46,339 nucleotides of DNA from a virus. The notes beneath the pieces were generated by a model. That model made no database searches. It was not told where the DNA came from and saw only the letters and a list, made by a program, of their open reading frames with translations. This document shows, piece by piece, positions 1-10,122 of this stretch (its first letter is position 1; each line of letters opens with the position of its first letter). The DNA lies in the IMG/VR virus record IMGVR_UViG_3300033388_002443, positions 1 to 46,339 of that record; one strand, 5' to 3'. A program made the position numbers and the translations under genes.

Positions 1-2345
1 TTTCTAACAGTCAACGACAGTTGAACACGTTGACAAAAGAATTGTTTGAAATTTCAAACAGATCCAGAACAGATATCAACGCTACAACTCAAGCTTTCCA
101 ACGTTTCGACTTGGCACTTAAAGCAAGCGGCGCGTCACAGCGGGAATCTTTAAGGCTAACGGAAACGCTTAATAAGTTGTTGATTCTTTCAGGTGCAACC
201 ACCCACGAACAAACCTCGGCACTGTTGCAGCTTTCGCAGGCGTTCAATGAAGGCGTTTTGCGGGGTCAGGAATTTAGAATCATATCGCAAACCATGCCCG
301 CAGTCTTGAATAAGATTGCGGAATCGATGGGCGTTGCACGCGGTGAACTTAAAAAGATGGCATCCGAGGGTAAACTTACTGTTGAAGTTTTGCGGGATGC
401 TTTGCGCGATCTTGAACAGGACACAGATGCGCGTTTCAAAAAGACGACTTCGACAGTCGGGCAGGCGCTTATTGTTTTGAAAAATAATATCACCGCTGCC
501 ATAGGTGCAGTTGACAAATTCTTAGGCGCTACCAAAATTATTTCGGGCGCTATCATAGCAATGTCCAAAAACATGAAGTTGTTAGGGGTTGCCGTTGCTG
601 CTGTAGGTACAGCCTTGATAATTACCTTTGGTCCTGCGTTCTTAATTATGATGAAAGCTGCGGCTACTGCCGTGTGGGCGTTCACGGCAGCGATGGCATC
701 TAACCCTATTGGCCTTGCTGCTATTGCTATTTCGAGCGCAATCGCAGCCCTGACTATATTCAGAGATGATATCAAAGTAACAAGCGACGGCGTTGTTAGC
801 CTTGGCGATGTTGCGCGATCCGTTTGGGAGTTGATCAAAATAGGCTTCACTGAAGTAGGTAGGACTATAACCGACGTTTGGACTTTTGCGGTTAATTTCC
901 TAAACAAGCATCTTAAATCATGGGGTACATCTGTTGACGGGATTTTTGAGGATGTTGGAGTTAATGCCAAAATAATGGTAAATGGTTTTATAGCTCTTTG
1001 GGTAGGTGCCTACAATACCATTGTCAAGGGTTGGAAGCTGTTTCCCAAAGTCATGGAAGACATATTCATATTAGCAAACAACGCTCTTGTGAAGTCTATT
1101 GAAAGTTCAGTCAACAGCATTACCACGGGTTTGCGAAATGTAATCTCGATTATAAACATAGCGAGGAAACTTCAAGGCAAGAGCGAGTTTTTTGATGTAG
1201 ACAAGCTCAAGGTCAATTTATCTGAGTACGAAATGGAGTCAACCGGCGCACTTAAAAAGCTGGGAGGCTTGTGGGTAAGGGAGACGAAAAAGGCGTTCAA
1301 TGCTGATTTTGTTGGTAACATTCTTAATAGCTTGTCTAGCTCTTTTGGTAATGCTTACGATGAAATTTTACAGCGAGCACGGCAATTCGCAAATGCCCGC
1401 AAAGCAGCAGAGGGGGGCGGGCTTAGACCTGCGGGCGCTGGGACTAGTGGCGTCGGTCCAGCTAGCGAACATCCAATACGGGGGCTTGCAACTGGAGTAT
1501 TGAAAAAGCAGCTCGACTTGGCGCAGCAAATACGAGAAGACTCTACCGATTTTCAACTACGACAATTAGAAACCCAAAACGCTAGAATTAAAGAGCTTTT
1601 AGACAAAAGGCTGATAACTGAAAAAGAAGCGGCTGCGGCCATTGCAGACGTTTGGAAAAAACAAACAACGTTAACGCAAGCATCATTTCAAAACCAATTG
1701 CAAAATGCGTCGGTTGTGCTCAATATGACTGGCGACATAACCACAAGATTGGGTGAGATGGCAGGTGAGAGCGCAGATGCACAAAAGGCTGCGTTTGTCG
1801 CCCAACGAACTGTTTCAATAGCGCAAGCGGTTGTTAATACAGAATTAGCCGCAACGCGTGCATTAGCAGAGGGTGGAACGTTCTTAGGTATAAGTATGGC
1901 AAGCCTAATAAGGGGCCTTGGGTATTCTTCTATCGCAGTTATGGCAGGGCAGTCAGTGGCGCAAGCCGGTAACTTTACGCACGGTGGTATTGTGGGCGGA
2001 AATAGCTTTTCGGGCGATAACTTACAAGCTAACGTCAATAGCAGAGAAGGAATTTTCACCCTCGGTCAGCAAAAACAGTTGTTCCGAATGGCGAACGGCG
2101 CCACCTCGGGTACTTCTAGCGGAGCTGTTGAGAATCAAGTAATAGTAAACGTTGAAAATTACGGATCTTCTGAAATAAGCGTTGAGCAAATTAGCAGAAA
2201 TGAGATTAGAATCATAGCTAAAGACGTTGCCCGCGATGTTGTTCGCGAAGATACCGACGCGGTGACAGCCGCGAATATAGGCGTTCCAAACAGCAGAACA
2301 TCCGCCGCCCTTGGTCGAAGTACGAACGCACAAAGGAGGCGTTAA
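1..2345 (+). CDS. Tail tape-measure protein, C-terminal part (5' end missing)
   Basis: Partial gene, open from the first complete codon at position 3. The first 160 residues match the conserved tape-measure domain, with the pattern LFEISNRSRTD, a stretch on LSQAFNEGVLRGQEFRII and then KMASEGKLTVEVLRDAL. Hydrophobic helices follow near residues 165-245. The C-terminus has the usual Gly/Ser-rich ending (GGIVGGNSFSGDN, then GIFTLGQQKQLFRMANG). Tape-measure proteins set tail length, fill the tail tube and help DNA enter the cell. The TTG at 21 is only an apparent start, because the frame is open to the window edge. The N-terminal half is at 45704-46339; abutting the two ends directly would break the frame, so sequence is missing between them. 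Confidence 0.9.
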   Translation, partial: SNSQRQLNTLTKELFEISNRSRTDINATTQAFQRFDLALKASGASQRESLRLTETLNKLLILSGATTHEQTSALLQLSQAFNEGVLRGQEFRIISQTMPAVLNKIAESMGVARGELKKMASEGKLTVEVLRDALRDLEQDTDARFKKTTSTVGQALIVLKNNITAAIGAVDKFLGATKIISGAIIAMSKNMKLLGVAVAAVGTALIITFGPAFLIMMKAAATAVWAFTAAMASNPIGLAAIAISSAIAALTIFRDDIKVTSDGVVSLGDVARSVWELIKIGFTEVGRTITDVWTFAVNFLNKHLKSWGTSVDGIFEDVGVNAKIMVNGFIALWVGAYNTIVKGWKLFPKVMEDIFILANNALVKSIESSVNSITTGLRNVISIINIARKLQGKSEFFDVDKLKVNLSEYEMESTGALKKLGGLWVRETKKAFNADFVGNILNSLSSSFGNAYDEILQRARQFANARKAAEGGGLRPAGAGTSGVGPASEHPIRGLATGVLKKQLDLAQQIREDSTDFQLRQLETQNARIKELLDKRLITEKEAAAAIADVWKKQTTLTQASFQNQLQNASVVLNMTGDITTRLGEMAGESADAQKAAFVAQRTVSIAQAVVNTELAATRALAEGGTFLGISMASLIRGLGYSSIAVMAGQSVAQAGNFTHGGIVGGNSFSGDNLQANVNSREGIFTLGQQKQLFRMANGATSGTSSGAVENQVIVNVENYGSSEISVEQISRNEIRIIAKDVARDVVREDTDAVTAANIGVPNSRTSAALGRSTNAQRRR

Positions 2346-2346
2346 C

Positions 2347-2838
2347 ATGGCTTTAACTAAACTTACAATTCCTCCCGATCAAGCGTCGTATTCTACGAAA
2401 GACGGCAACGAAACTCTATCGGTCAAATTAGACGGCGGGCAGTCGCGTTACCGTAGAGATATTTTAGAAGCTTCAAGCGCTGTCACTGTCGTGTGGTCTG
2501 CAACCCCTGGTCAATTTCAATATCTAAGGGCCTTTTATAAAACAGTTGCTCTTCGCGGCGCTTTGCCTTTTTTAATCGATTTGTATTTAGATTTGCCCAC
2601 ACTAACAGAGCATGAGGTTCACTTTGTTCCCGGTTCGTTTGGTTTGACAGGGCAGCGGGGTTTGCAATTTACTGTTTCGGCTCAATTGGAAGTAAAGCCG
2701 CTTGAAGTTGATGACGAGTACAACGAAACTATCGTAATGCTTTACAATGAGTACGGGAGTCTTGAAGTAGCCAAAGCAACGCTTGATCAACTTGCACAAC
2801 TCGTAAACGTTGACATGCCGGGGAGTTTACCAGGATAA
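2347..2838 (+). CDS. Minor tail protein (gpM-like / distal tail candidate)
   Basis: A 163-residue protein directly after the tape-measure gene. The ATG at 2347 is chosen over upstream alternatives because AAGGAGG (2333-2339) sits at ideal spacing. Position and size fit the lambda gpM/distal-tail group that caps the tube below the tape measure. Its stop overlaps the next start (TAATG), so it is translationally coupled to the DUF1833 gene. The sequence is beta-rich with a motif on PGQFQYLRAFYKT. The family assignment rests mainly on order and length, so the role is likely but the family name is uncertain. Confidence 0.6.
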   Translation: MALTKLTIPPDQASYSTKDGNETLSVKLDGGQSRYRRDILEASSAVTVVWSATPGQFQYLRAFYKTVALRGALPFLIDLYLDLPTLTEHEVHFVPGSFGLTGQRGLQFTVSAQLEVKPLEVDDEYNETIVMLYNEYGSLEVAKATLDQLAQLVNVDMPGSLPG

Positions 2839-3338
2839 TGCCCGATTACGCTACATTCTTTTTGAATTCCCTTTCAAGCGTTGCTCAATTGGAATTATTG
2901 GAAATCACACACCCTGATTTCACGCAAGATTATTTCATTGTGCGAAATGCTACCAATGGGGTTACGGTCACGCTTGAAGATCTTTCGAGTCAGGACTTCA
3001 AATACTACCCTTTGAAAATCACATCGGTTGGAACTCGTGAAAATCTCGATTTTGGCGTTCGTGTGGACTTGGGCGACTTGGGTGAGGTTTTACCCGTAGA
3101 ACTTGACGCCGTGGCAGCAGCGGCCGGTTATGGCGTAAAACCGGTGGTAAAATACAGAACCTACCGCTCGGACGATCTAACCGCCCCGCTATACGGTCCC
3201 GTTACGTTGGAAGCGGGGGACTTTAGTTTCACTCGTGACGGTTGCAGCTTTGAGGCGAAAGCGCCCTCTTTGAATATCTCAGAAACCGGTGAAATATACT
3301 CTCTTGATAGATTCCCGATGCTAAGGGGTTTCCTGTGA
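2838..3338 (+). CDS. DUF1833-family minor tail protein
   Basis: A 166-residue protein beginning MPDYATFFLNSLSS. It shows the DUF1833 pattern: an N-terminal LELLEITHPDF segment, then a phenylalanine-rich FIVRNAT stretch and a C-terminal beta sheet ending LDRFPMLRG. DUF1833 proteins lie between the tape-measure/distal-tail and NlpC/P60 genes in many siphoviruses of Gram-negative bacteria and are thought to form part of the tail tip (lambda gpL position). The start overlaps the previous stop, and the last codons overlap the next start (GTGA), which indicates one coupled tail-tip operon. Confidence 0.7.
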   Translation: MPDYATFFLNSLSSVAQLELLEITHPDFTQDYFIVRNATNGVTVTLEDLSSQDFKYYPLKITSVGTRENLDFGVRVDLGDLGEVLPVELDAVAAAAGYGVKPVVKYRTYRSDDLTAPLYGPVTLEAGDFSFTRDGCSFEAKAPSLNISETGEIYSLDRFPMLRGFL

Positions 3339-3691
3339 GCATTGACCTTTTTCTTGGTAGAATATACAATAAAAAAACATACAACTGCGCCCATTTTGTA
3401 GCCGATGTGTTTCTCCATGAGGCAGGCAGGGACATAACCGAAACCCTTGCTGGCTTCCTGCTCCCACCTGGCAAAAGGACGGTCGACCCCTCCATTAAAA
3501 AGCTGTTTACCAAGCTCAGCAAACCGGCGGATAACGCAATTGTTTTAATGTCCCGCCCTCGCACTTCCCCTCATGTGGGCTTGTTTTTAAGGGGTAAAGT
3601 GTTACATTTAACTGAGCACAGCGGCGTGCAATTCATGCCGCTGCATATTGCAACGCTCGGCTTTAGAAAGGTCAGGTTTTACAGATGTTGA
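3335..3691 (+). CDS. NlpC/P60-like tail-tip peptidase
   Basis: A 118-residue protein starting with GTG inside the stop of the DUF1833 gene. The NlpC/P60 signature is visible: a catalytic Cys in YNCAHFVADVF (Cys18) and a His in SPHVGLFLRGKVLHL (around residues 83-97). Such tail-tip enzymes (lambda gpK N-terminal domain analogue) cut peptidoglycan cross-peptides during DNA injection. It is short, with no JAB-type domain. It is the only recognisable peptidoglycan-cutting enzyme in the window, so a second role in lysis cannot be excluded. The 3' end overlaps the J-like gene by 7 bases. Confidence 0.7.
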   Translation: MSIDLFLGRIYNKKTYNCAHFVADVFLHEAGRDITETLAGFLLPPGKRTVDPSIKKLFTKLSKPADNAIVLMSRPRTSPHVGLFLRGKVLHLTEHSGVQFMPLHIATLGFRKVRFYRC

Positions 3692-6618
3692 AGAAAGTCA
3701 TACTTGCTGAAAACGCACTGGATAAATCCACTTGGGAAACGTTCGAAGTTCCAAGTGTGCGTGAGTTTCTTTATTCCCGCTTCGATGCGCTTCCCGACAC
3801 TGCCCGAATTTATCACAATCAGGTTGCAGAAAGCAACGAAATATATTTTCACGATGATCCAGAGGGCAAGAAGCTTGATGATCTGAGCGGGACGTTTTAC
3901 GTCGTTGTTTATCCTGGTGGGGCAGCAATTCCTTATATCATCTATGCTGTAATTGCAATAGCGTCCTACTACTACGCTAAAAGTCAAATCCCTTCTGCGA
4001 CCGCGCGTAACGTCCAAAACCAGAGCCCTAACAACGAGCTTTCGGAGAGGACCAACAAGGCCCGCCCTCGCGCACGAATCCCCGATCTTTACGGCACGGT
4101 TCGCTCTACTCCTGACCTGCTATCACTGCATACCGCCTATGTGGACCATGTTGAAAAGGAGTATATGTATACGTGCGTCGGCCGGGGGGCTCATGAAATA
4201 CCCGCGAATGAAGTCAAAGACGAAACGACGCTTTATTCAGAGATTGAAGGGTCCGGCGTTGAAATCTATGCCCCGAATACCTCCCCGAATTCTGGCGACA
4301 GTCCTCAGTTGACCATAGGCGACCAGATAACAGAGGCGATCTACATCGCTAACCGAAGCAATGCGATAAACGGGCAGGTTTTAAAATCAGCAAACATAGG
4401 CGAGTCGTTTCAAGGGGACGGTGACACTATGTTTGGTTTTAATACCACATGGTCAGGGTCACCCTTCCTTGCGGGAGGTTCATTTCAAATACTAGGACCT
4501 GTTGATTTCGGAGACCTCTTTAATGTCGGGGATGAAATTGTAATAAGCAACGCTGTTTATGATGACGACGTTACGTTTGTTAATTTAGATGGAACTTATA
4601 CTATATTATACATAGCGGTTGGGCGTGATCCCCAAGGCACGCCGGTTCAGACCATTGTTCAGTTGGAAGACGTGGTTTCCATAACTACCGACTGGGAGTT
4701 GATGCCAAATTTTCTTAATGGAATAACCGGCCCGATTAGCCCATTAATAGAGTCCGCGTCAGATGGCTATGTCGGCCCGTTCAGGGTTAAAGCGCCTGAT
4801 TTAGAAAAGGTATATTGCAATTTTGTTGCGCTTAACGGACTGTATAGAGACGATGGGGTTACGCAAACTGCAATTAATATTGAAGTTGAGGTCAGTTTAA
4901 CACCGATTGACAGTCAAGGCGTTCCGTCTGGAGCGGAAATCCTAACACGCGGCGTTGTTATAGGCTCGGCAACTGAAAAATCATCAAGAGCACTTACCTT
5001 AAAAATAAGTTTTGGCACACAAACGACAGGCTACGAAGGGGCGTTTTCAATAAAAGCACGGAGAATCACCGACAAAATAACTGCAAACGGCACTGTCATG
5101 GACGAGATAAAATGGCGTGACGTTTACGCAATGGGTGAAGTGACTCAAAACGATTTCGGGGACGTTACAACAGTTCATTCAGTGACTCAGGCAACAGGGG
5201 GTGCATTAGTCGCCAAAAGCCGAAAATTGAACATGCTGGCTACGCGGAAACTCCCCCGTCGCATTTCCGGTTCAACATTCACAGTCGAACTTTACCCGAC
5301 AGATAGAGCCGACGAAATCATTTCTGCAATGTGCTTAGATCCGCGTATAGGCAACCGTTCAAAAGACGAAGTAGATTTTGACAATATTTACGACACGGTA
5401 GCCGAGATTGAGACATACTTCGGAATTGAAAAGGCCGTTGAGTTCGGCTATACTTTTGATTCAGACAACCTATCTTTTGAAGAAATGATTTCATCAGTTG
5501 TTCAAGCTATTTATTGCACCGCTTATCGATTCGGCTCGGTCATTCGAATCAATTTTGAGAAAGAAACTGATGATTCAGTTTTATTGTTTAATCATCGGAA
5601 TAAGCTACCGGGAAGCGAAAAGCGTTCGGTTCGATTTGGCAACCAAGATGATCAGGACGGAGTTGAGCTTGAATACGTAGACCCCGAAGACGACGCTGTT
5701 GTAACTATTTATCTTCCAAATGATCAAGCTCGAAACCCCAAAAAAGTCGAAACGATCGGGGTTAGAAACCGCATACAAGCGTACTGGCTGGCGTGGCGAT
5801 TGTGGAACAAGATTCAGCTCCAAAATACAGCAACCGAATTTAACGCCACGCAAGAGGCAGACTTGCTTGTTTTGAATGATCGAATTTTAGTTGCCGATAA
5901 TACGCGACCTGGAACACAAGATGGCGACGTAATTTCGCAAGACGGTTTGGAATTAACCCTTTCGCAGGCTGTTGTTTTTGATGTTGCTCAAACATATATA
6001 ATATTCTTGCAACACACTGACGGCTCAGTCGAATCGATAGGCGTTACAGCAGGTTCTACAAGTAGGCAAGTGTTGCTAGCACAAGCGCCCAAAGCGCCGC
6101 TATCACTGGACGTTGCAGCATATGCGCGGGCGACTTATCAGATTGTGGGCAGTGCGTCAACTAGAGAGCAAGCATTCCTTGTCACTGAAAAAGACACCCT
6201 TGATAATTTCACATCACGGGTTGTAGCCATAAACTACGACGACGAATACTATGAGCATGATTCGTGGTATGCAGACGGAATAATCAACGAAGAAGGCGAG
6301 TTTAACGTCGCAGGCACTATCTCATTCAGCCCCTTGCCGGAAGCTCTTGTTTATCTATCCTCAAGCTTCCCGGTTGCAGTGACCGTTAACCAAACCAACC
6401 CCGGCGACGAGATACGCTATTCAAAGACGGCAATGCCCACAAACATTACTGATGGAGCTGAATACACCGGACCGGTTGACGTTAACGACGGTGAGACGCT
6501 TTACGCGAGGCCGTTTAGCCCGATTAACGATGGGGTTGGCATAAGCGGAACATATAACTCAGTTCCAAATCTCGATTTCCAATTTGCAACTAATTCGCAA
6601 TATCTAGCAACAATGTAA
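3685..6618 (+). CDS. J-like tail-tip / central fibre (host specificity) protein
   Basis: A 977-residue protein. Near residues 75-95 is a hydrophobic segment after YVVVYPGGAAIP, typical of the lambda gpI/gpJ-like junction. A segment ERTNKARPRARIPDLYG follows, characteristic of phage tail-tip attachment proteins that build the hub. Long beta-rich insertions lie in the middle. The last ~90 residues contain a pattern typical of chitobiase/beta-hexosaminidase C-terminal repeats (NPGDEIRYSKTAMPTNI, then GETLYARPFS), likely a cell-surface binding module. The protein probably forms the tail-tip hub and the first receptor-binding element. It precedes two further surface proteins in the same unit. Confidence 0.78.
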   Translation: MLKKVILAENALDKSTWETFEVPSVREFLYSRFDALPDTARIYHNQVAESNEIYFHDDPEGKKLDDLSGTFYVVVYPGGAAIPYIIYAVIAIASYYYAKSQIPSATARNVQNQSPNNELSERTNKARPRARIPDLYGTVRSTPDLLSLHTAYVDHVEKEYMYTCVGRGAHEIPANEVKDETTLYSEIEGSGVEIYAPNTSPNSGDSPQLTIGDQITEAIYIANRSNAINGQVLKSANIGESFQGDGDTMFGFNTTWSGSPFLAGGSFQILGPVDFGDLFNVGDEIVISNAVYDDDVTFVNLDGTYTILYIAVGRDPQGTPVQTIVQLEDVVSITTDWELMPNFLNGITGPISPLIESASDGYVGPFRVKAPDLEKVYCNFVALNGLYRDDGVTQTAINIEVEVSLTPIDSQGVPSGAEILTRGVVIGSATEKSSRALTLKISFGTQTTGYEGAFSIKARRITDKITANGTVMDEIKWRDVYAMGEVTQNDFGDVTTVHSVTQATGGALVAKSRKLNMLATRKLPRRISGSTFTVELYPTDRADEIISAMCLDPRIGNRSKDEVDFDNIYDTVAEIETYFGIEKAVEFGYTFDSDNLSFEEMISSVVQAIYCTAYRFGSVIRINFEKETDDSVLLFNHRNKLPGSEKRSVRFGNQDDQDGVELEYVDPEDDAVVTIYLPNDQARNPKKVETIGVRNRIQAYWLAWRLWNKIQLQNTATEFNATQEADLLVLNDRILVADNTRPGTQDGDVISQDGLELTLSQAVVFDVAQTYIIFLQHTDGSVESIGVTAGSTSRQVLLAQAPKAPLSLDVAAYARATYQIVGSASTREQAFLVTEKDTLDNFTSRVVAINYDDEYYEHDSWYADGIINEEGEFNVAGTISFSPLPEALVYLSSSFPVAVTVNQTNPGDEIRYSKTAMPTNITDGAEYTGPVDVNDGETLYARPFSPINDGVGISGTYNSVPNLDFQFATNSQYLATM

Positions 6619-6628
6619 GAGGCTGAAA

Positions 6629-7912
6629 ATGACCACGTTAAAAATCAAAGACGGCGATGGCAATGACGTTTATTTGAACGGTGAAGGGGCTGGGACCGAA
6701 TTAGATCCTTTCAACCCACAGCAACACGTCTTGCTTAATACCAACAATGCTTCTGGTGATGCCTTCGGGCGTTTGCGCGTTAGTAATCCGGAGACTTTGT
6801 ATTCCCAAAAGTTCATTTACGGCGCTTCAAATGGAGTGTTCTTTGATGAGCAATTGAACGGGACCGGAACGGCTACACACAGTTTGCCAAACTCTTGTGT
6901 TGACATGGCTGTAACGTCTAACGGGGATTTTTCTATTCGCCAAAGCCGTCAAAGGATCAACTATCAGGCGGGAAAGTCTCAGCTTTTCTATTTCACCGGC
7001 ATACTGAACCCTGAAGCAGGAACAGATAAGCGCATTGGTTGCTTCCAAGGTGGAACCATAACCCCGTTCAATGTGCTCGATGGGATTTGTTTTGAAACCA
7101 TCGATACTGACTTGTATGTCAAAATATACAAGGGTGGCGCTGCTAATGGGTCAGCGGTCCAATCTGCTTGGAACCTCGACCCATTGGACGGAACCGGGCC
7201 TTCTGGAGTCACCCTTGATACATCAAAAGCACAAATTTTTATTGTCGATTTCGAATGGCTAGGCGTAGGGCGCGTGCGAATGGGCTTCAATATTAACGGC
7301 GTAACGCATTACGTTCATCAATTCTTGAACGCTAATAATGCAACTGATGTTTACATGCGTTCGCCAAATCAGCCAATTCGTTATGAGCTCCGTTCTACTG
7401 GCAGCGCCGGAACTATGAAGCAGATTTGTTGTTCTGTGCAGTCTGAAGGTGGCCGAGTTGCAGCAGGGTTAACAGCTTCATTGTCCACACCTGCCGCAAT
7501 TACCGTTGGAACGGGCTTTGAGCTCTTAAAGGCAATTCGCCTAAAAAGCTCTCAACTTGACGCAACTGTTCTTATTGAAAAGATAAACACAATAGCCTCG
7601 TCAAGTGGTGATTATGAATACGCGGTCTGTTGGAATCCCATCATTGCCGGAACCCCCGCATGGACGGACATCACCGGCGGAGCGCTCCAAGAGTGGAACG
7701 GTGACGGGTCAACGCACAACGTAACACCGCTAATTGTGATGGACGGCGGGTTTAACTCTTCAGATATTGATTCGAAAACAACCTTGATTGACAGTACACT
7801 AAGGTTAGGTTCAGGCATCGACGGAGTGCAAGACGTCATAGCCTTAGCAGTTCGCACATTGACCGCAACAGAAACATTCTGGGGCAGTCTTAATTTACGT
7901 CAATTAATATAA
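6629..7912 (+). CDS. Virion structural protein, putative tail/receptor-binding
   Basis: A 427-residue, mostly beta protein with RBS GAGG before the ATG. It contains a stretch near residues 50-115 (SQKFIYGASNGVFFDEQL, then SIRQSRQRINYQAGKSQLFYFTG) seen in many large-phage structural proteins of unknown exact role. The pattern suggests a jelly-roll or lectin-like sandwich. It sits between the J-like hub and the spike, so a fibre or spike-adapter role is inferred. No catalytic residues are recognised. The last ~140 residues (starting about LSTPAAITVG) look like a separate beta module. Confidence 0.55.
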   Translation: MTTLKIKDGDGNDVYLNGEGAGTELDPFNPQQHVLLNTNNASGDAFGRLRVSNPETLYSQKFIYGASNGVFFDEQLNGTGTATHSLPNSCVDMAVTSNGDFSIRQSRQRINYQAGKSQLFYFTGILNPEAGTDKRIGCFQGGTITPFNVLDGICFETIDTDLYVKIYKGGAANGSAVQSAWNLDPLDGTGPSGVTLDTSKAQIFIVDFEWLGVGRVRMGFNINGVTHYVHQFLNANNATDVYMRSPNQPIRYELRSTGSAGTMKQICCSVQSEGGRVAAGLTASLSTPAAITVGTGFELLKAIRLKSSQLDATVLIEKINTIASSSGDYEYAVCWNPIIAGTPAWTDITGGALQEWNGDGSTHNVTPLIVMDGGFNSSDIDSKTTLIDSTLRLGSGIDGVQDVIALAVRTLTATETFWGSLNLRQLI

Positions 7913-7924
7913 GGAATTTATACC

Positions 7925-10075
7925 ATGTCAGATGTAGTTACAAAACAAGAGCTTGTCGATGCTGGCGTTGACGCTGGGGATTTAGGCAAGGTGATGAACG
8001 ACCCTGCGAACCTATCCCCGGTATCGACCCGCCTCGGTCAGGACATAAAAAACGTTGCAAAAGCAATTGCAGAAATCTCTACATATGACGACAAAGGCCC
8101 ATGGGTTACTTTGGAAGACTACATTATCAAAGACCTTGTTCAAGAGGCCGGGATAACATACATCTGCACCGTTCCGCATGAGTCGGGTACATTTGAAACA
8201 GATAAGGCGGCTGGCAAGTGGGGTATTTTTCAAACCCAAACTCCTGAAAAACATCTATCCGAATACTCTGACTTAGCTGCCTTTTTGGCCGCTGTTGGGT
8301 CAACCCCTACTTCTTTGGTTATCGATGACGATGCCCCTCTAACTGCAAATCTCACAATACCTTCGACTGTTTCACGTCGTCATGTAAATGACAAAGTTAT
8401 CTTGACCGATGGTTTTGTACTCACGGACAATGGAATAATTAACGCAGGGTTGGAACGGCTGTATGATACCTCTGGGGGCGGGGCTGTTGTCGGAACGCTC
8501 AATAACCAGACTATTTATCCTCAGTGGTGGGGCGCAGCAGTAGGCGCGGCAGACAACACGGCCCCGATACGGTCGATGGCTCTCGCGCTTGAATCAAGGG
8601 GTGGCGGTAACACAGTATTCCCCCCGGGGACATATGTTGTAATGTCCTCAACAATTGGAACCCTTGTTGGTATTTCGGGTGTTGATGGAATAAACATACG
8701 TGGCTACGGTGCGACGATAGAAGTGTTGACAACCAAGACGGTAACCACCAGCGAAGGTAGCCTGTTTAGCTTTACGAACTGCAAAAACGTAACACTTGAA
8801 GGCTTCAAAACTAATGGGCCGGTGTTGGATGTGAGTCAGTCGGCAGTAAAGGGTCATGAGTTTTGCAGGGTGCAGCAGGGCTGTAAAAACATAGCACTCC
8901 GCAATAATTGGGTCCAAAACTCGGCTTTGGGATTAATCTGCGCTCGGGCGGTTGGCGATCCTGAATCTTACAGGTCGACCGGAATATCGGTGGAAAACCT
9001 TTTCGTCTCCAACTGTTGGTATGGGTGCAACTTCCAAAGGAGTGGCGACGACTCAACAGTGCGGGGACTAAGGACGGACACTGTGCATAGAAGTTTCACC
9101 ATGTCCAACGTTCGAAACCTCTCCGCAAGTATTTGGAGCAAGGACCACAAAGCCACAGATGTACCAATGTGGTCAACTAGGGGCGGTACGTTAGAAAACA
9201 TTGACATAAATTATTATTCCGACACAGATTCAATACTATGTGCTGCCTTCCCCAAGGTTAGGCTGGGATTTGATTATGGTGATATTGCCGCCGGGTTGGT
9301 TAGGAATGTAAGAATCAATCTAAACATTGAATTTAATGCAACTGGATCAACGGGCGGATGCGCGTTCGAGATAATGAAGCGCGCCTTTGACGGGTCGCCA
9401 GACCCAACCGACCGCGGGCATAGAATGGAAAATGTCACAGTTCGCGGTAGTGTGGTGGGTGCGGCAAGTGACGGTGGTGCGTACGGGTTCCGGTCCATAA
9501 TAACCAGCGCCAATGCAACGTGGGGTGGTGGCGACTTCTTTAAGTGTATGGCACTTGAAAACCTATATTTGGAAGACGCTCCAGTGGGCTTCTCTTTGCC
9601 GGGGCTTCTTGACCACATCCTGCTAAAGAATGTTTCCAGCAACACCACAATAGACATCACTCAGGGAGACGCAACGACGCAACCCCCGTCAAGCGGCAAG
9701 GTGACATTGCAAAACGTTACTTGCACCAACCGGTACGAGCGGGTTGGAACTAGCAGACCGCTGAACAGCCTTCGCGCCACATCCACAACCGACACCGTTC
9801 AGGTGGGGTGGTCGGGGAAAACCATCACCACAAATGGCGCGGGCGGCACGATGACTTGGCAGCTCCCACCTGCGGTTATCGGGCTAAACTATACATTTGC
9901 AAGGACTGAGGCGCAGTTGATGTTTATAGACCCTGACGGTACGGAGACAGTACGGGGCGGCACTGCTGGCCAAAGAGTCAGCTCAAACGACAGTGGCGCG
10001 CTTATAAAGCTGGCGTGCCATACTGATGGATACTGGGAAATAGAATGGAGTCAAGGAACATTTTCATATTCGTAA
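7925..10075 (+). CDS. Tailspike with pectin-lyase-like beta-helix
   Basis: A 716-residue protein, last of the tail block. The N-terminal ~110 residues are a probable virion-attachment part, including YDDKGPWVTLEDYIIKD. The sequence YPQWWGA near residue 200 starts a pectin-lyase-type right-handed beta-helix: LALESRGGGNTVFPPGTYVV, then short repeats of the form V.NIxVxN (residues ~215-590). A beta-rich C-terminal module follows. Such spikes bind or degrade capsule or O-antigen; no catalytic pair can be assigned by eye. The convergent polymerase gene follows after 47 bases with no clear terminator hairpin. Confidence 0.75.
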   Translation: MSDVVTKQELVDAGVDAGDLGKVMNDPANLSPVSTRLGQDIKNVAKAIAEISTYDDKGPWVTLEDYIIKDLVQEAGITYICTVPHESGTFETDKAAGKWGIFQTQTPEKHLSEYSDLAAFLAAVGSTPTSLVIDDDAPLTANLTIPSTVSRRHVNDKVILTDGFVLTDNGIINAGLERLYDTSGGGAVVGTLNNQTIYPQWWGAAVGAADNTAPIRSMALALESRGGGNTVFPPGTYVVMSSTIGTLVGISGVDGINIRGYGATIEVLTTKTVTTSEGSLFSFTNCKNVTLEGFKTNGPVLDVSQSAVKGHEFCRVQQGCKNIALRNNWVQNSALGLICARAVGDPESYRSTGISVENLFVSNCWYGCNFQRSGDDSTVRGLRTDTVHRSFTMSNVRNLSASIWSKDHKATDVPMWSTRGGTLENIDINYYSDTDSILCAAFPKVRLGFDYGDIAAGLVRNVRINLNIEFNATGSTGGCAFEIMKRAFDGSPDPTDRGHRMENVTVRGSVVGAASDGGAYGFRSIITSANATWGGGDFFKCMALENLYLEDAPVGFSLPGLLDHILLKNVSSNTTIDITQGDATTQPPSSGKVTLQNVTCTNRYERVGTSRPLNSLRATSTTDTVQVGWSGKTITTNGAGGTMTWQLPPAVIGLNYTFARTEAQLMFIDPDGTETVRGGTAGQRVSSNDSGALIKLACHTDGYWEIEWSQGTFSYS

Positions 10076-10122
10076 ATATGCTACAAAGTTGATGTTCTTT
10101 GATATCTCTGAGACTTAATCGA

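Noticed and set aside
266-970. Long minus-strand open frame within the tape-measure gene
   Set aside because: Shadow of the conserved + strand gene; low-complexity composition and no RBS.
10076-10122. Terminator between the convergent spike and polymerase genes
   Set aside because: No stem of useful length followed by a T-run was seen on either strand.
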